A stretch of DNA of 64,000 bases from Takakia lepidozioides (lineage: Eukaryota; Streptophyta; Takakiopsida; Takakiales; Takakiaceae). The notes beneath the pieces were generated by a model. The model had not been told where the DNA came from. It did not search any database and saw only the letters and a list, made by a program, of their open reading frames with translations. Position numbers and translations under genes: made by a program. The stretch covers positions 50,654,001 to 50,718,000 of the forward strand of contig CM060731.1 of NCBI GenBank assembly GCA_030704615.1, given 5' to 3'. Of the stretch, positions 13,701-25,247 are shown in pieces. Position 1 is the stretch's first letter; each line of letters starts with the position of its first letter.

Positions 13701-16700
13701 CAAGCATACCCGAATACAGTAGAGGTTTTCAGCTGCAAATATCTTCTGCTCAGGAGCCATGTTTGTTCTCTTATACTATTTTATGTGCTCCTTTGATTTA
13801 TCTGTGTTTACAGTATTTTGAAAAGATCGCTGAGCGAATTATGGACACTGGTGTTAGTGTGAGGAAACGTGTAATCAAAATCATCCGCGACGTTTGTATG
13901 TCAAACTCTGGGTTTGCTAAGGCGACTGATGGCTGTGTCCGTATCATCTCACGCATTAATGATGATGAATCTAGCATACAGGTGAGAGTCTTACTGGATG
14001 TGCTTTACATGATTGGCTTGAGTGTGGTAATTGTTGTGAAGGGTGAGGTTGTGAGGGTTGTGATAGGTAGGCTGACTTGAGGTTGAGCAAGTTGAGCAGG
14101 GTTTCTGGAAGGTGTCATGAGATGGCATGAGATAGAGAAGAGGATAGGAAATTTATTATGTCGATGAATTGAAAACTGTATAGTGTTTGCTGGCAGTGGA
14201 GGGAGGTAGAAGAAAATTTATGAGAGAAGGAAATGAAATTTATGATGTCCATGAGAAGGGAACAAGGAAACTCCTTGGTGTTCTCTGGCGATGCCAAGAA
14301 ATGTTTTTGCATCCACTTGAAGCTCAAGATATAGCAACTTTCAGGCTAAAGAATTAGCTGTGTATTGGTTTTACTTGTTGGATGAACAGTAACTGACTGA
14401 CATGGCCATGTGAATGGATTGAGATTGCACCTCATCAAATTAAAAGTTCACAATCACATCCAGAAGACTTTGCATCATGCAAACCCTGTGGTTGAAGTAA
14501 ACTGCGCAGATGGGGGTGGTTTTAATTTGAACTCTGTGATGCTGTGAACCCTGCAGGATCTTGTGGGCAAGACTTTCTTTGAGTTGTGGTTTGAGGAACC
14601 AACAGGCCATCAAACACAGTTCATGGGAGATGGAAGTGTGGTGCCCTTGGAGATTGCAGAGAGAGCCCAGCAGTTGGTTGATGTACTAAGATGCCTGCCA
14701 AGCCATCAACCTATGGTGACCATTATAAAGCGTAGTTTGGCCCTTGATTTTTGTCCCCAAAATATCAAGAATGCCGCAATAAGCATGATGACTCAAGCTG
14801 CTGTCAGACATCGTTGCGAACTTATGTGCAAGTGTTTGCTGGAGAGCGTTTTAAAGGTGAATAAATAGGTTTTTTATAATCGGAGGATGGATTAGCTGAA
14901 TCACACACATGGAACAATTTGGTACTTGGGGCTCTCACTGGTGCCACTTTCTTAGCAGTTGTTGTCGCGTGGCTCAGATGCAAAGCTTGGTATGCAGCTT
15001 GTCATTTTGTTTTAGATGTAACATTTATTGTGCGAAATGGTCTCCATATGGATCTCTGCCAGTAGGTGTTGATCTTTCTAAAAGAGTCTATTAATCACCC
15101 ATGATCTTCAAAGCAAGTCACATATTGCTTAGGAGCATTAGTCCATCACCAAGGCAGAGGGTGTTGAACTTGGCTGGTGGGTTGCAGGTAGAAGAGACTG
15201 CATCAGATGATTCGGAAATTCGTGCACTGCCCTACGTCCTCGCATTGCATGCATTTTGTACCGTTGATCCCACGTTGTGTGCACCGCCATCAGATCCATC
15301 TCGATTTGCTGTCACTCTTCAACCATATCTGAAGACCCAGGTATGAAATTCTATGATGGGGATAGGTGGCAGCTGGTCTGTTGATGGAAGAGTTATGTAG
15401 AAGTGTCAACGGGGCCCTCACACTTGTGAAGTACAACAAGTTTGGATTTCTGTTTAGCCGCTGTGCAACAGTTCAAAGCTGTGGCTGGTTTTCTCATTTC
15501 AAAGGTCTATGTAGGCCTCAACTCTCATGTTGAACTTCTGGATGAGAAAGATTCAAACCATGACTTGGTATGGCTGAACAGGTTGGCAGCCGGGATTCAG
15601 CACAACTGCTTCAGAGTATCGTGTTTGTAATTGACACGGTTCTGCCATTGCTACGGAGGCCCCCACAAAGCTTTGTGGAGGAGCTTGAGCATGATTTGCG
15701 GCAACTCATTTGCACATGTTCTTTCCTCACTGTTGTTCATGCCTGCATAAAGTAAATCTTCAAAGACTCTTCTAATGCCTAGTCAATCTCTGTTGTTTTT
15801 CCTTTTTTCCTTTCTAATCAAGTAAAAGGGAGAAAATCCTAATATTGGACATCCTGAGCTCTCTCTTTCTCTCTGATTATGTCTGTCTGTTTCTTTTTCT
15901 CAAGCCCAGCCAGAAGATAATACAGAATCACATACAGGAGCCCAATGTAATCCTTTTCCAGGTATTGATGATAATTTTGTGTTAATGGATGGATGCTACT
16001 CTGCAGGAGTCTCTGTTCCCTCAGCAGGGTGGCTTTAAAAGGAGTTGCGTCATTTGAGTTTCTTGTTCGACGGTTTTTTAAGATCCTAGATGTCAACCGC
16101 AAAAAGCAAGTTGTTGCTTCCGAGAAGCCGGTAAGTGTTCTCTATTTTTCCGAGTTGATGGGCTCTGCTTTACGCTTGGTGTGATACAATAAAAAGCCTC
16201 AATGCAGCATGTGCTGCACCATACCATTGTGTGATTACAATACTTGGCCCACATGCCTTGGATTTCTGGTTTTGAGCAATTTCCATGGGACCAGAGTTTT
16301 CTCTGCTTTCTCAGCTCTCCAATATAGGTTATATCTCTGTCCTTTTAAGGGGAAAGACTTGTACTAATGAGAAACTCATCAAAATTGTATCAATTTTCTT
16401 GTTTTTAATGCCAACACTTCCTTACTTGCCAACCAGAAACAGGCCGAGTAGTATCAGATTTGATGTTATTTGTGGATAAATGACATGTAGGAGCTGACTA
16501 CTGCATTGCATCCTTGATGTCATTGGCTGATATTTGTTCATATGACAACTGAAATTCCAATGTTTTATACCTTGCTTCTTTTGTGTGTACAGAATGTCTT
16601 GCGATGTCTGTTCTGCCTGGGTTTGCTAGGCCGTTATGGGGCTGCTCTGGTAGATGGCATTGGTGAACAAGAGATCGACATGGGGCAATTGCTGGAGCTT

Positions 16701-19700
16701 TACAAGTTTTATCTTGAGTCTGAAGACTTCGATGTGAAAGTCAGAGCCCTGCAGGTTGGGTTTTCCTACTCTTTGCTTGCTTCTGTGTGCATTAACATGC
16801 AGACCTTGTTTGAGGCATGCTTATGCCAACAAGCACATTGGCTCAAACGTTCTGTTGAGCTAAAGTCAACAGTCTGCTTGTTTAAACAATGTCAGTTTCC
16901 AGCTAGATATGTAACTCAAAGACACTGGTGAATGTGGATAGCTTCCTAGTTCCTCACAAACGGACTTCTATCTTGAGACTTTTAGTGATGGCCGATTGGG
17001 TGGGATAGGAGTACTATTAATCGCCATGGTTTTGGTTCAGGCTCTAGGTTTCATCTTCATTGCAAGGCCGGATTTTATGATGGTAAAGGACATGGACAAG
17101 ATTCTGGAGACCACTCTTTCAGCCACAGCTGATTCCCGCATCAAGGTACGTGCTTAAAAGCATCTGGGACTGCAGCATGTGAGAGTTTTAAGGATGTGAT
17201 TGTTACACGCATTCCCCTGTGGTCAGGTAATTTGCACAGCTCACTAGACGTGAAATTCTATGTACATGGTAAGTTCAGTGATGAACACTCCAGAATAACC
17301 AGCTCATCTCACCACAAGATTATTATGACAGTGATGCCTTCATGTTAAGCAACACGTGGTTCTTTCTAGTTTACCAGAATATCTTAAGGGTGAGGTATTT
17401 ATTGAGTTGATGGATCCGTATTTCTTTTGGCTGTTAAGTCATATGACAGCTTGTTCACTGGGTCAAATCTTCATGAGGCCTGGCACTGAATGCTGCTATC
17501 TGCAGCCATCAGCCATATTTTCCTCTATCAAATGCTCAACTCTTCTACCCTGTGAGCTCAAACTAGCTGCAATTGAGTCAGCTGTTTGATGCACTCTTCA
17601 CGCAACACCATGAAGTGCTCTGCCACCTCCCAACCCAATATGTTTGCTTTACGATTCTCTCTCTCGAATTTGGTTCTTGGAAGCAAGACCGTCCTGTTAA
17701 ACAGGCAAGTCTTGGTGGAGAGAGTTAGATGAGATTTTCAAGTGTCTGAATATCAGTCCTGATGAAGCTGACGTGGAGGGGGTCGTGTCCAAAGCCATGT
17801 CTGATGGCCAAAGACTGTCCGATGAAAATGAAATTAGGCATAAAACTTCCCTGAGCTTGTTTCCAGTCTGTGACATGGGCAAGGACCTTAAGGATGATAT
17901 CAAGGGCCTACCTACCCTTGGGTGGCAAGCCTACCTTTGAACAATAAACAGATGCAGAGAGGAAGAGGAGATTGTAATTGCCGGATGTGCGGCAACCTGA
18001 AGACAACATCCATTTTCTGACATTGTCTGGGATATTCTCACGAGAGAGTGACCCTCTTCAGGACAATCAAGAACATTGTCTAGGCACCTCTGTTCACCAA
18101 CTTTCAAAATTTTGAGGCTGAGCCTAAAGCCCTGGCCCTGTCCGGGGTCTAACTCTGGGCTGCTCACACATAGCAGATTGATGCCTGTGTGAAGGGCTTC
18201 CTAGAGGATATCTGGAAAGCCCAGACCAACTGTTTGTATCAAGGTAAGTCATACTACCGGAGTGACCCCCTCACAGAGGTAGTTTCTGGTCCCTTTTGTT
18301 CTGCCCAAACTGGGTGGGGGGTCTATGGCCACAAGGCTATGGCCAACACAGTCTTACGAGTACATCTCTCGAATTTGGCTGAAAGCTTGCAATGGATTTG
18401 ACATGTATGCAGAAGTCAAAATTAGATAATGGATCTGTTGTTAACACATTACAGTTAGATGACCTCACAAAATATTAGCAGGTAGCTGTTAGGTGAATAT
18501 TGTGCAACTATGTTACTTAACTTCCTTTCCTTGACGTCTAGTGTTATTATGAACTGCCAGTAGTGCACATCTGCATACACAGTCAATGCACAAACTTAAG
18601 AGATAAATGTATAGGGAACTCCATGATCTCCTAGCAATTTCAGACAAGACGTGTCTTTCTTAATTGAAAAATCCAGTCTTTGGATTGATCTTTGCAGATG
18701 CAAATGCTCCGGAACTTCAGTGACTATCTGTTTGATGTGGAGGAGCAAATGGCCATAAATGAAAAACTGAAAGAAAGCGCCAATGGAGAGAAATGTGAGG
18801 GGGGCAATATAGTCCCAGTGGCTGCAGGTGCTGGGGACAGCAATATTTGTGGTGGGATCATTCAGTTGCATTGGGAGCAAATCCTCGAAAGATCTCTAGA
18901 CCTCAATGATCAAGTGCGCCAAGCTGCCCTTAAGGTCCCTCCTCTCCATCGGAAACAAAGTAAAATGATTTAATGACTCCTGCTAGGAGGGCACTATGTA
19001 TTTAGTTGCCAGGTTGACAAGCTGTTGATTTCACATTCAGCTGTAAGCATTCTGGTGGTGTTAAGAGGTTGGTACAGATCAGGATTTGTTAGTGGCTAAG
19101 GTGGAGGCGTCAGCCTTATTCTAGCAGTAAATGCTTGAAGAAAACAGAAAGCGAGAAAGCTGTTGGTTGTTTAGCTGCCATAATGGCTCAGGGACTCCAG
19201 GCAAGTAGCGTATAACAATTGCTTGTAGGTTTGTTGTGAAGTACAAAAACTTTTATGAGAACTGTATTGACGTTGGCATTGACTTTGTAGTGTAACCTGG
19301 GATTACAGGTGGTTGAGATAGTTCTGCGGCAGGGATTGGTGCACCCAATGACTTGTGTACCTCAGCTCATAGCCATGGAGGTTGACCAGCTGGAGTTTAA
19401 TTCAAAGCTTGCACACCGCTTGTTGATGCAGATGAATGAGAAGTATGTGATTTTTTCTTACTAGCTCAGAAATCTTTTTCTTGATCACACACTGTTTCCT
19501 TTTGTGTGAGTAATCAACCAGCGTCAAAGAGGTTAGAAAACGTTTGTGCCTTCTCATGTGTCACCGTCTGTTGAAGGTGCAGTTCAATGTGTCAAAGCTC
19601 TTTGTTCAAGGGGTCTCTGTCTCTTGGTTTACCTGGTTAGATTGTCCTAGGCTTCGCAAAAATGATATCTGCACTGGCATTGATGTGCATTATGAATGTT

Positions 19701-22700
19701 CTTTCATTGTTCACTCATCTTCCAACTTTCTTGTCCTTGATGTCCCCCACTCATAGGCTCGGCTTTCCAATTTTGGGCATGAAGAAGGTGCAAAGTTAGC
19801 TCAGTTGGAATTTCTGTTGCTGCAGGTACCCCTCGTTCATTGAAAGCCGTTTAGGAGATGGCCTACAGCTCTCCTTTGCATTTATCCAAACAGGGGCAGC
19901 AAATTCTGTCCAGGGAGCCCTTGCTGCCAGGGCTACTAGTAATTCCAAATGTAAAGATCAAGGCTGCACTTCAGCATTTGCAAAGGCAGGCATTTCACGG
20001 ACTTACAAACTTATTCGAAACAGCCGAGCATCTCGAAACAAGTTTTTATCTTCGGTTATACGCAAATTTGACTCTGGAGTATCTGGCATATTGTCAGTTC
20101 CATTCTTAGTGTGAGTGGCTGTACATTTCTCTCCCTCCTCTCTGCCTTCTTTCCCTCTTTCATTCTACGCATGTGCCCTTTGGACCCTTCAGACCTTCAG
20201 ACCTGTGGATAGTACCATTTCATTTCTCTCTTCTCTCCTCCTCCTGAAGTAGTACATTTTTTGGCTGTGGTTTTGTCTCTTCTTTCTGGTTTCTCCCTTT
20301 TGTCCCCTAAGCTCTTTGAGCTTGCCGAGGACGTTATAAGGTACCATTTCATTTCATTTCGTTTCGTTTCCTTATGTCTAGATTTCTTTGTCCTGTTTTG
20401 TCTCAGAGTTTTACATGGATGTTGTGAAACCCTTTCTTTCCTGCCTTCCTGCCTTTCTTCCTTATTTTCCTCTTGTTTCCACAAGTTCTGCGACTAGCCA
20501 TAGTGTAAAGATCTAGATTGGTATGCAAATCAACTGTATACTGCAATTGCTACCTACCAGAAAGTGCTGGATTGACTGGACCTGGTGCTTCTTGTTAATT
20601 GTGTTAGAAAGAATTGTGCTCAAATAAATGAGATCCATGATTTTGTCAAATGTCTGTGGTTATTGGAAACCAACTTCAACAGGATGAACCTCTAGCTTGC
20701 AGCTCCAACAAGTTCAGAGCTGGAAAGTGTTTGAACATACCTATGCTTGATGTTCCAGGTACTGCTCTGAGGTGCTTGCGTCACTGCCCTTCAATACACA
20801 AGATGAACCTCTGTACGTTGTCTACACAATCAACAGACTTGTGCAAGTGCGGGGAGGAGAGTTAGAAGCCAACTTGAAGGCAGCCGTCAATGAGGGAGCG
20901 CTGGGCACCATAGCCAAGCAGGTTCTTGAAATCATGGCAGCTGAGAAGTTACAAGAAGGGGATGAAGCTTATGATCTTAATGCCACTGCACAAGATCCCG
21001 ACAGAAAACTTCGCAATGTAGTGGTGGAAGACACACAAGGGATTCCTGATGATGCACTAGATAGTCTAAGGGTATGAAATTTCTCCTTTCCATACTCTAC
21101 AATGTACATAACATGTTTTGTGCCCCAGGCTCTTTGCTATGTCATGGGTCTTGGCTCCAATGGTTTCACAGTTTCTGCCTTTAGAACAGCCTTTATGCTA
21201 TACCAGAATCCTGGAGATTTGCTTAGAAATTGCTCTGATTTTCTGCTGAATTGGACACTGCAGGGTTACTGCAATTCGGCCATGGCATTAGCGTTGCTGC
21301 TTCGCTTGAAGAGGCACTTGAAGATTGTTTACAACTTGAACGATGCACGTTGTCAAGTAATTGCTTGCAAACCTTTTTGCTTTCGAGTCTACCTATTCAG
21401 ACTGATAAGTACAATGTTATCATTCGTCTAATCACCTTACTGTACTCCAGAGTAAGCCATCCTGAATACATCCTGATTCAATTCGTACATTTAGATTGGA
21501 ACCAGTGTGATCTGTATGAAAGGAAAAACATGAACTTACACAAGCCAAATATAGAGGAAGGGAATGCCAGACAGACAAAAGGGCCAAGTTGCTACGCACG
21601 AGCTGGGTGGCCTCTCTGTAACGCTCTTTTGTATAGATTTGTGTCAAGATAGCTTGTTGTTGAATATTGGGTCATAGTTGCTGGATACAGAACAGTGAGA
21701 TAACTCCTTCTGCGTACTCTTCATAACTCCTACGCAGATTTTTGACCTTGATGTACATTATGGTTAGTCGTTTGCTGGATATGAACGGTTATCTACAGTA
21801 AAATGGCCATGGATACGAAATGTTCTGTATGACAAATTAGATGCCCATGTAGTTTGGCCCCTGCTTTCTGAGCTTACCATTCACTCAGCCTTGTAATTCA
21901 TATATCATATATTGATAAGGAAGTGCGAAAGGGGCAGTAGCCACAAGGCGAAGTGGGTCTTACTTATCCTACAGCCGGAGTCTTCTCTCTGTCTCTCTGT
22001 GCAAAGACTTGTTTCCAGTCTGTGACGTGGGAGAGGCCATCAGGGATGACCTCAAGTGTTTACCCACCCTCGGCACTAGACTAAAATTCAAACCAGGGCG
22101 GGGAGCTACCTTTGAACAGCAAACAGATGCAGAGAGGAAAGAGGGATTGGAATTGCCCGTTGTGTGGGCAACCTGAAACCAATATTCATTTTCTGATTCA
22201 TTGTCCTGGGTACTCTCACTAGAGAGATGCCCTCTTCAAATCCATCAAGGGAATTGTGCCTGAAACTCTGTTTGCCAACTTTGAAAGTCTCGAGGCTGAG
22301 CCAAAAGCCCAGGCCCTTTGGGGGCCTAGTTATTGGGCAAACCACACACAGCAGATGGATGCTTTTGTTAAGGGATTTCTAGAGGATATCTGGAAAACTC
22401 GGATGAATTTTCTGTTCCAAGGTAAGTCGTACTACCGGTGTCAGCCCCTGACAGGTAGTTTCTGTCCCTTTGTGTTTTGCTCAAACTGAGCACGGGGTCA
22501 ATGGCCACAAGGCTACGGCAAACAACGTCATATGAGTACATTCTCTGTGCAAAGACTGTCGGATGAAAATGAAGTTAAGCATAAAACTCCCTGAACTTGT
22601 TTTCAGGCTGTACATGGGCAAGGACCTTAAGGATGATCTGAAGGGCCTACCTACCTTTGGCACTAGACTGAAATTTAAACTCGGGGGGGAGCCTACCTTT

Positions 22701-24509
22701 GAACAATAAACAGATGCAGAGAGGAAACGGAGATTGCATTGCCCAATATGCGGGCAACTTGACGACAATATCCATTTTCTGACACATTGTCTGGGGTATT
22801 CTCACTAGAGAGTGACCCTCTTCAGGAACATCAAGAGCATGGTTCCTACACCTCTGTTCTGCAACTTTGAAAATCTCGAGGGTGAGCTTACAGCCCTGGC
22901 CCTGTTGGGGTCTATCTTTTGGGCTGCTCACATGCAACAGATTGATGCTTGTCTGAAGGGTTTTGTAGAGGATCTATGGAGCCTGAACTAATTGTTTATA
23001 TCAAGGTAAATCACACTGTTGGAGGGAGCCCCCTCACCAAGGTAATGTCTATTCCCTATGTTTCTGTCCAACCTGGGCACGGGGTCTATGGCCACAAGGC
23101 TATGGCAAACAAAGCCTTATGAGTACATTCTCTCTTCCTCTCTCTAGAAGAAGTGATGGCTGTTATACCCATGCTTTATCGCAGGGGAGAATACCTTCCA
23201 TGGTTGGGTGATAATGGCAGGATGGAACTGCCATAGTTGGGATATAGCTAATGGTATCCCATTTGCAAGATTGATCTTTACTCATAGCGGCTCATAGACA
23301 TGGATTTAGATTGGTTGGCAAAGTTTCCCACAGGTTTGTCCAAAGTGGCAGGACTCGCTTAATGGCTACTGCATTATGGTACAACACAGCTATGTCATAA
23401 GAGATCTCCCATTCTATTGCAGAGTCAAACAGGAAACAAGAAGTTTGATTGTGGATTCTGCATGGTGGAATTGCAGGCTTTTACACCAACTGAGGCCATC
23501 AAGGCGGGAGAGGTTTTGTCGAAACGAGAGAGTGTAAAGGAATTTAGTACCAAGGAATTGCCTGTGGAAGCCCCCACAACCGTGCGTCAAATGCTGGAGC
23601 AATACCAGGTAAGCTCGCCGTTTTAATATCTTGTCATTTGTTGTTCTTCTAGTGTCTTGTGCTATATGGCAAGAAGTAGCCCTGCCAAGGGACCCAAGGG
23701 GAATGCTGACTACTTGGAAACAGAGTGATTCAGCAGAGTGAGCAGTCCTTGATATTGATTCTCCGTAAACCATAGTGATGAAGCAGTCCTTGGCATGGTC
23801 TTGCAGACCCTAGTGCACTAAACCTTCTACCCCTCCATTGCTGGATATGGAAAGTTGGAGTGGAGTTTGGTTCTGAAGGTGCCGGATAAGATTTCCCTGT
23901 GACCTTCGCCCTGGTTCAACAGATATTTGCAAAAAAATGTTGTGGTGGAGGCCTTCCACCACTCTGCAGTATGATGGGCCATGTGATTGGCCAAATTGTT
24001 GTCCAAGTCACTCATGCACAATATTTGTTTCTCACCCTTGAAAGTAGGCAAGCATCTGATGAGAAATACGTAGTCTACGCTACAAAGTGGGTTTGGGTTC
24101 TTGTTCCTAGTAACAGTCACCTGGTCCCAAGTTTTTCCTGCTATGCATTGACTTCAAGGTGCTGATAACGTCAATGCCTAACTACCTTCAGGCATTCAAG
24201 CGGTTGCTGAAAGAAGATAGCATGGATTACTCCGCATACACAGCTAACATTCCTGGAAAGAAGAGAGGCAGCCGGGCAACAGCTGTCCATGCAGATGGCC
24301 CGTACGATGCCATGCATGGAAATGGGCATGTACCGACTAGGACGATGCCCAGACGAAAGAGTGTGGCCTCCACTGTCATGGATGGTGAGGGGGGTCTATC
24401 AGATGACAATGAGAGTGACGAAGAATGGGCAGATAAAGCCAAGCGGAGAAAGAGTGCAACCCCAGGAGGCAGGGCACGAGTGCGGGGAAACAAAAAGCAA
24501 TCCTTGTAA
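4742..24509 (+). CDS. SCC2: Sister chromatid cohesion protein SCC2 (NIPBL/adherin), cohesin loader
   Basis: SCC2, with SCC4, loads cohesin onto chromatin in the nucleus. My exon model is 4742-5025, 5548-5660, 6102-6241, 6551-6671, 7017-7273, 7721-7828, 8055-8169, 8550-8658, 8809-8995, 9238-9693, 9882-10408, 11097-11307, 12524-12574, 12854-13012, 13814-13981, 14557-14856, 15188-15340, 15582-15751, 16007-16130, 16593-16754, 17041-17145, 18698-18934, 19309-19442, 19826-20110, 20759-21071, 21264-21356, 23477-23608, 24192-24509. Every junction is GT-AG and in phase. The sum is 1844 codons, that is 1843 aa, against about 1844 aa for Arabidopsis SCC2 as recalled. Residues 698-744 form a C4HC3 PHD finger (CLVC, CNGC, WFHGDC, CHCC), a plant SCC2 trait. 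The rest is HEAT-type helical repeat, for example RAKALRA and [14 protein letters not shown], and the C-terminus is basic/acidic and disordered. The start fits because TNTSHTEVA aligns with the known N-terminus. Confidence 0.96.
12020..12135 (-). repeat. LINE 3'-tail fragment A (SCC2 intron 12)
   Basis: This is a short antisense copy of the repeat family that recurs in SCC2 introns. Its core, read on the minus strand, is the 'ACTGGGCACGAGGTCTATG' segment followed by CCCACAAGGCTACAG, which matches the 3' end of the copies at 18300 and 22500. Its edges are approximate. Confidence 0.6.
12285..12435 (-). repeat. LINE 3'-tail fragment B (SCC2 intron 12)
   Basis: On the minus strand this matches the last ~140 bases of the copy ending at 22540 at most positions: GGTAAGTC-TACTACCGG, TCTGTCCCTTTGTGTT, GGCCACAAGGCT and CGTCATATGA-TACATTCT. 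It lies about 150 bases from fragment A in the same orientation, so one may be part of the other's insertion or a second insertion. Confidence 0.75.
13310..13650 (-). repeat. LINE 3'-tail fragment C (SCC2 intron 14)
   Basis: This antisense copy runs from the [13 protein letters not shown] coding stretch (minus-strand frame at 13415-13645) through the non-coding tail that ends in CATAAGACATTG-like sequence near 13330. The preserved peptide [40 protein letters not shown] matches the plus-strand copies D-F when read in blocks. It is 5'-truncated. Confidence 0.75.
17695..18400 (+). repeat. LINE 3'-tail fragment D (SCC2 intron 21)
   Basis: This 0.7-kb sense-orientation copy includes a decayed zinc-knuckle region, the EAEPKALAL and [16 protein letters not shown] blocks, and the shared tail GGCCACAAGGCTATGGCCAA ending near GAGTACATCTCTC. 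Stops and frameshifts interrupt it. It accounts for much of a 1.55-kb intron between the SRIK and [11 protein letters not shown] exons. Confidence 0.75.
21985..22540 (+). repeat. LINE 3'-tail fragment E (SCC2 intron 26, first of a tandem pair)
   Basis: Around 22150 one frame reads [20 protein letters not shown], the zf-RVT zinc knuckle found at the C-terminus of plant LINE ORF2 proteins. It is followed by [20 protein letters not shown] and [11 protein letters not shown]. The copy starts at TCTCTGTGCAAAGACT and ends at ATGAGTACATTCTCT, where the next copy begins directly. Confidence 0.8.
22541..23130 (+). repeat. LINE 3'-tail fragment F (SCC2 intron 26, second of a tandem pair)
   Basis: This is a second copy of the same tail, head-to-tail with fragment E. 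It has the knuckle remnant around 22740-22800 ([19 protein letters not shown]), the [13 protein letters not shown]-like stretch, and the same end ATGAGTACATTCTCT near 23120. It diverges from E at many positions, so the pair is not a recent duplication of one copy. Confidence 0.8.
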
Positions 24510-25247
24510 CATAACCACACTGACGAAATTTGAATCTCTTCAACCAAATAAGCGAGCAGCCGGAACATAAATTGTGCAGTTTGTCGCAGGCAATTTTGAC
24601 TTGTGCAATGTCAAATGTATTATATTGTAAACACCCACAGATTCTTGGGCGAGAGAGAGTGAGAGACAGATAACATGTGAAAGACAGCAGAACAAAAATT
24701 TGCATGTACCAACAATGCAAACACCCCAGAAACATGGGTCAAAGGTTTTTACTTGATCAGTTCAGCCAGTACCTTTGTGGAAAGCCCAGATTGGCAAATT
24801 CTATCCTACACTAGACTAAAGTTTGTGGAACAGATGCGAGGAGAGTGAGAGCCCATACCCTGGGGAGTCTCGCAGAAAATATGCATGGGAACCAAATCTT
24901 TGGTGGTGTTGAGCGTGTATGCCTTTGGTTTTTCTCATGTTTCCCTTGCCATTAACTCCATTGTGATCTGAAAGACGCACTCTATATTCATGACAGGCTC
25001 AACTCCATCCACACACCAGAAAAACGAATCAAACCAACGTTCCTGCTGCTCCCCTAGATACATCATACCGAATGCTCGCTCTAATTCTCTTGAATCCATA
25101 ACTTTGCTGGAGCTCCTGAATGCTCTCATTCTCTCTCTTCCTGAGAGCACACGCGTGATGGGAAAACCCAACGAGAAGGACAAACCAAGAAGACCAAAGC
25201 CTTGATTATCATCACACAGGGATCCAAGTAGACGCGAGGGCAGCATC
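24510..25247. other. Intergenic: SCC2 3' UTR and histidinol dehydrogenase upstream region
   Basis: There is no supported gene in this stretch. It must hold the SCC2 3' end and the promoter of the next gene. No convincing regulatory motif was recognised. Confidence 0.5.
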
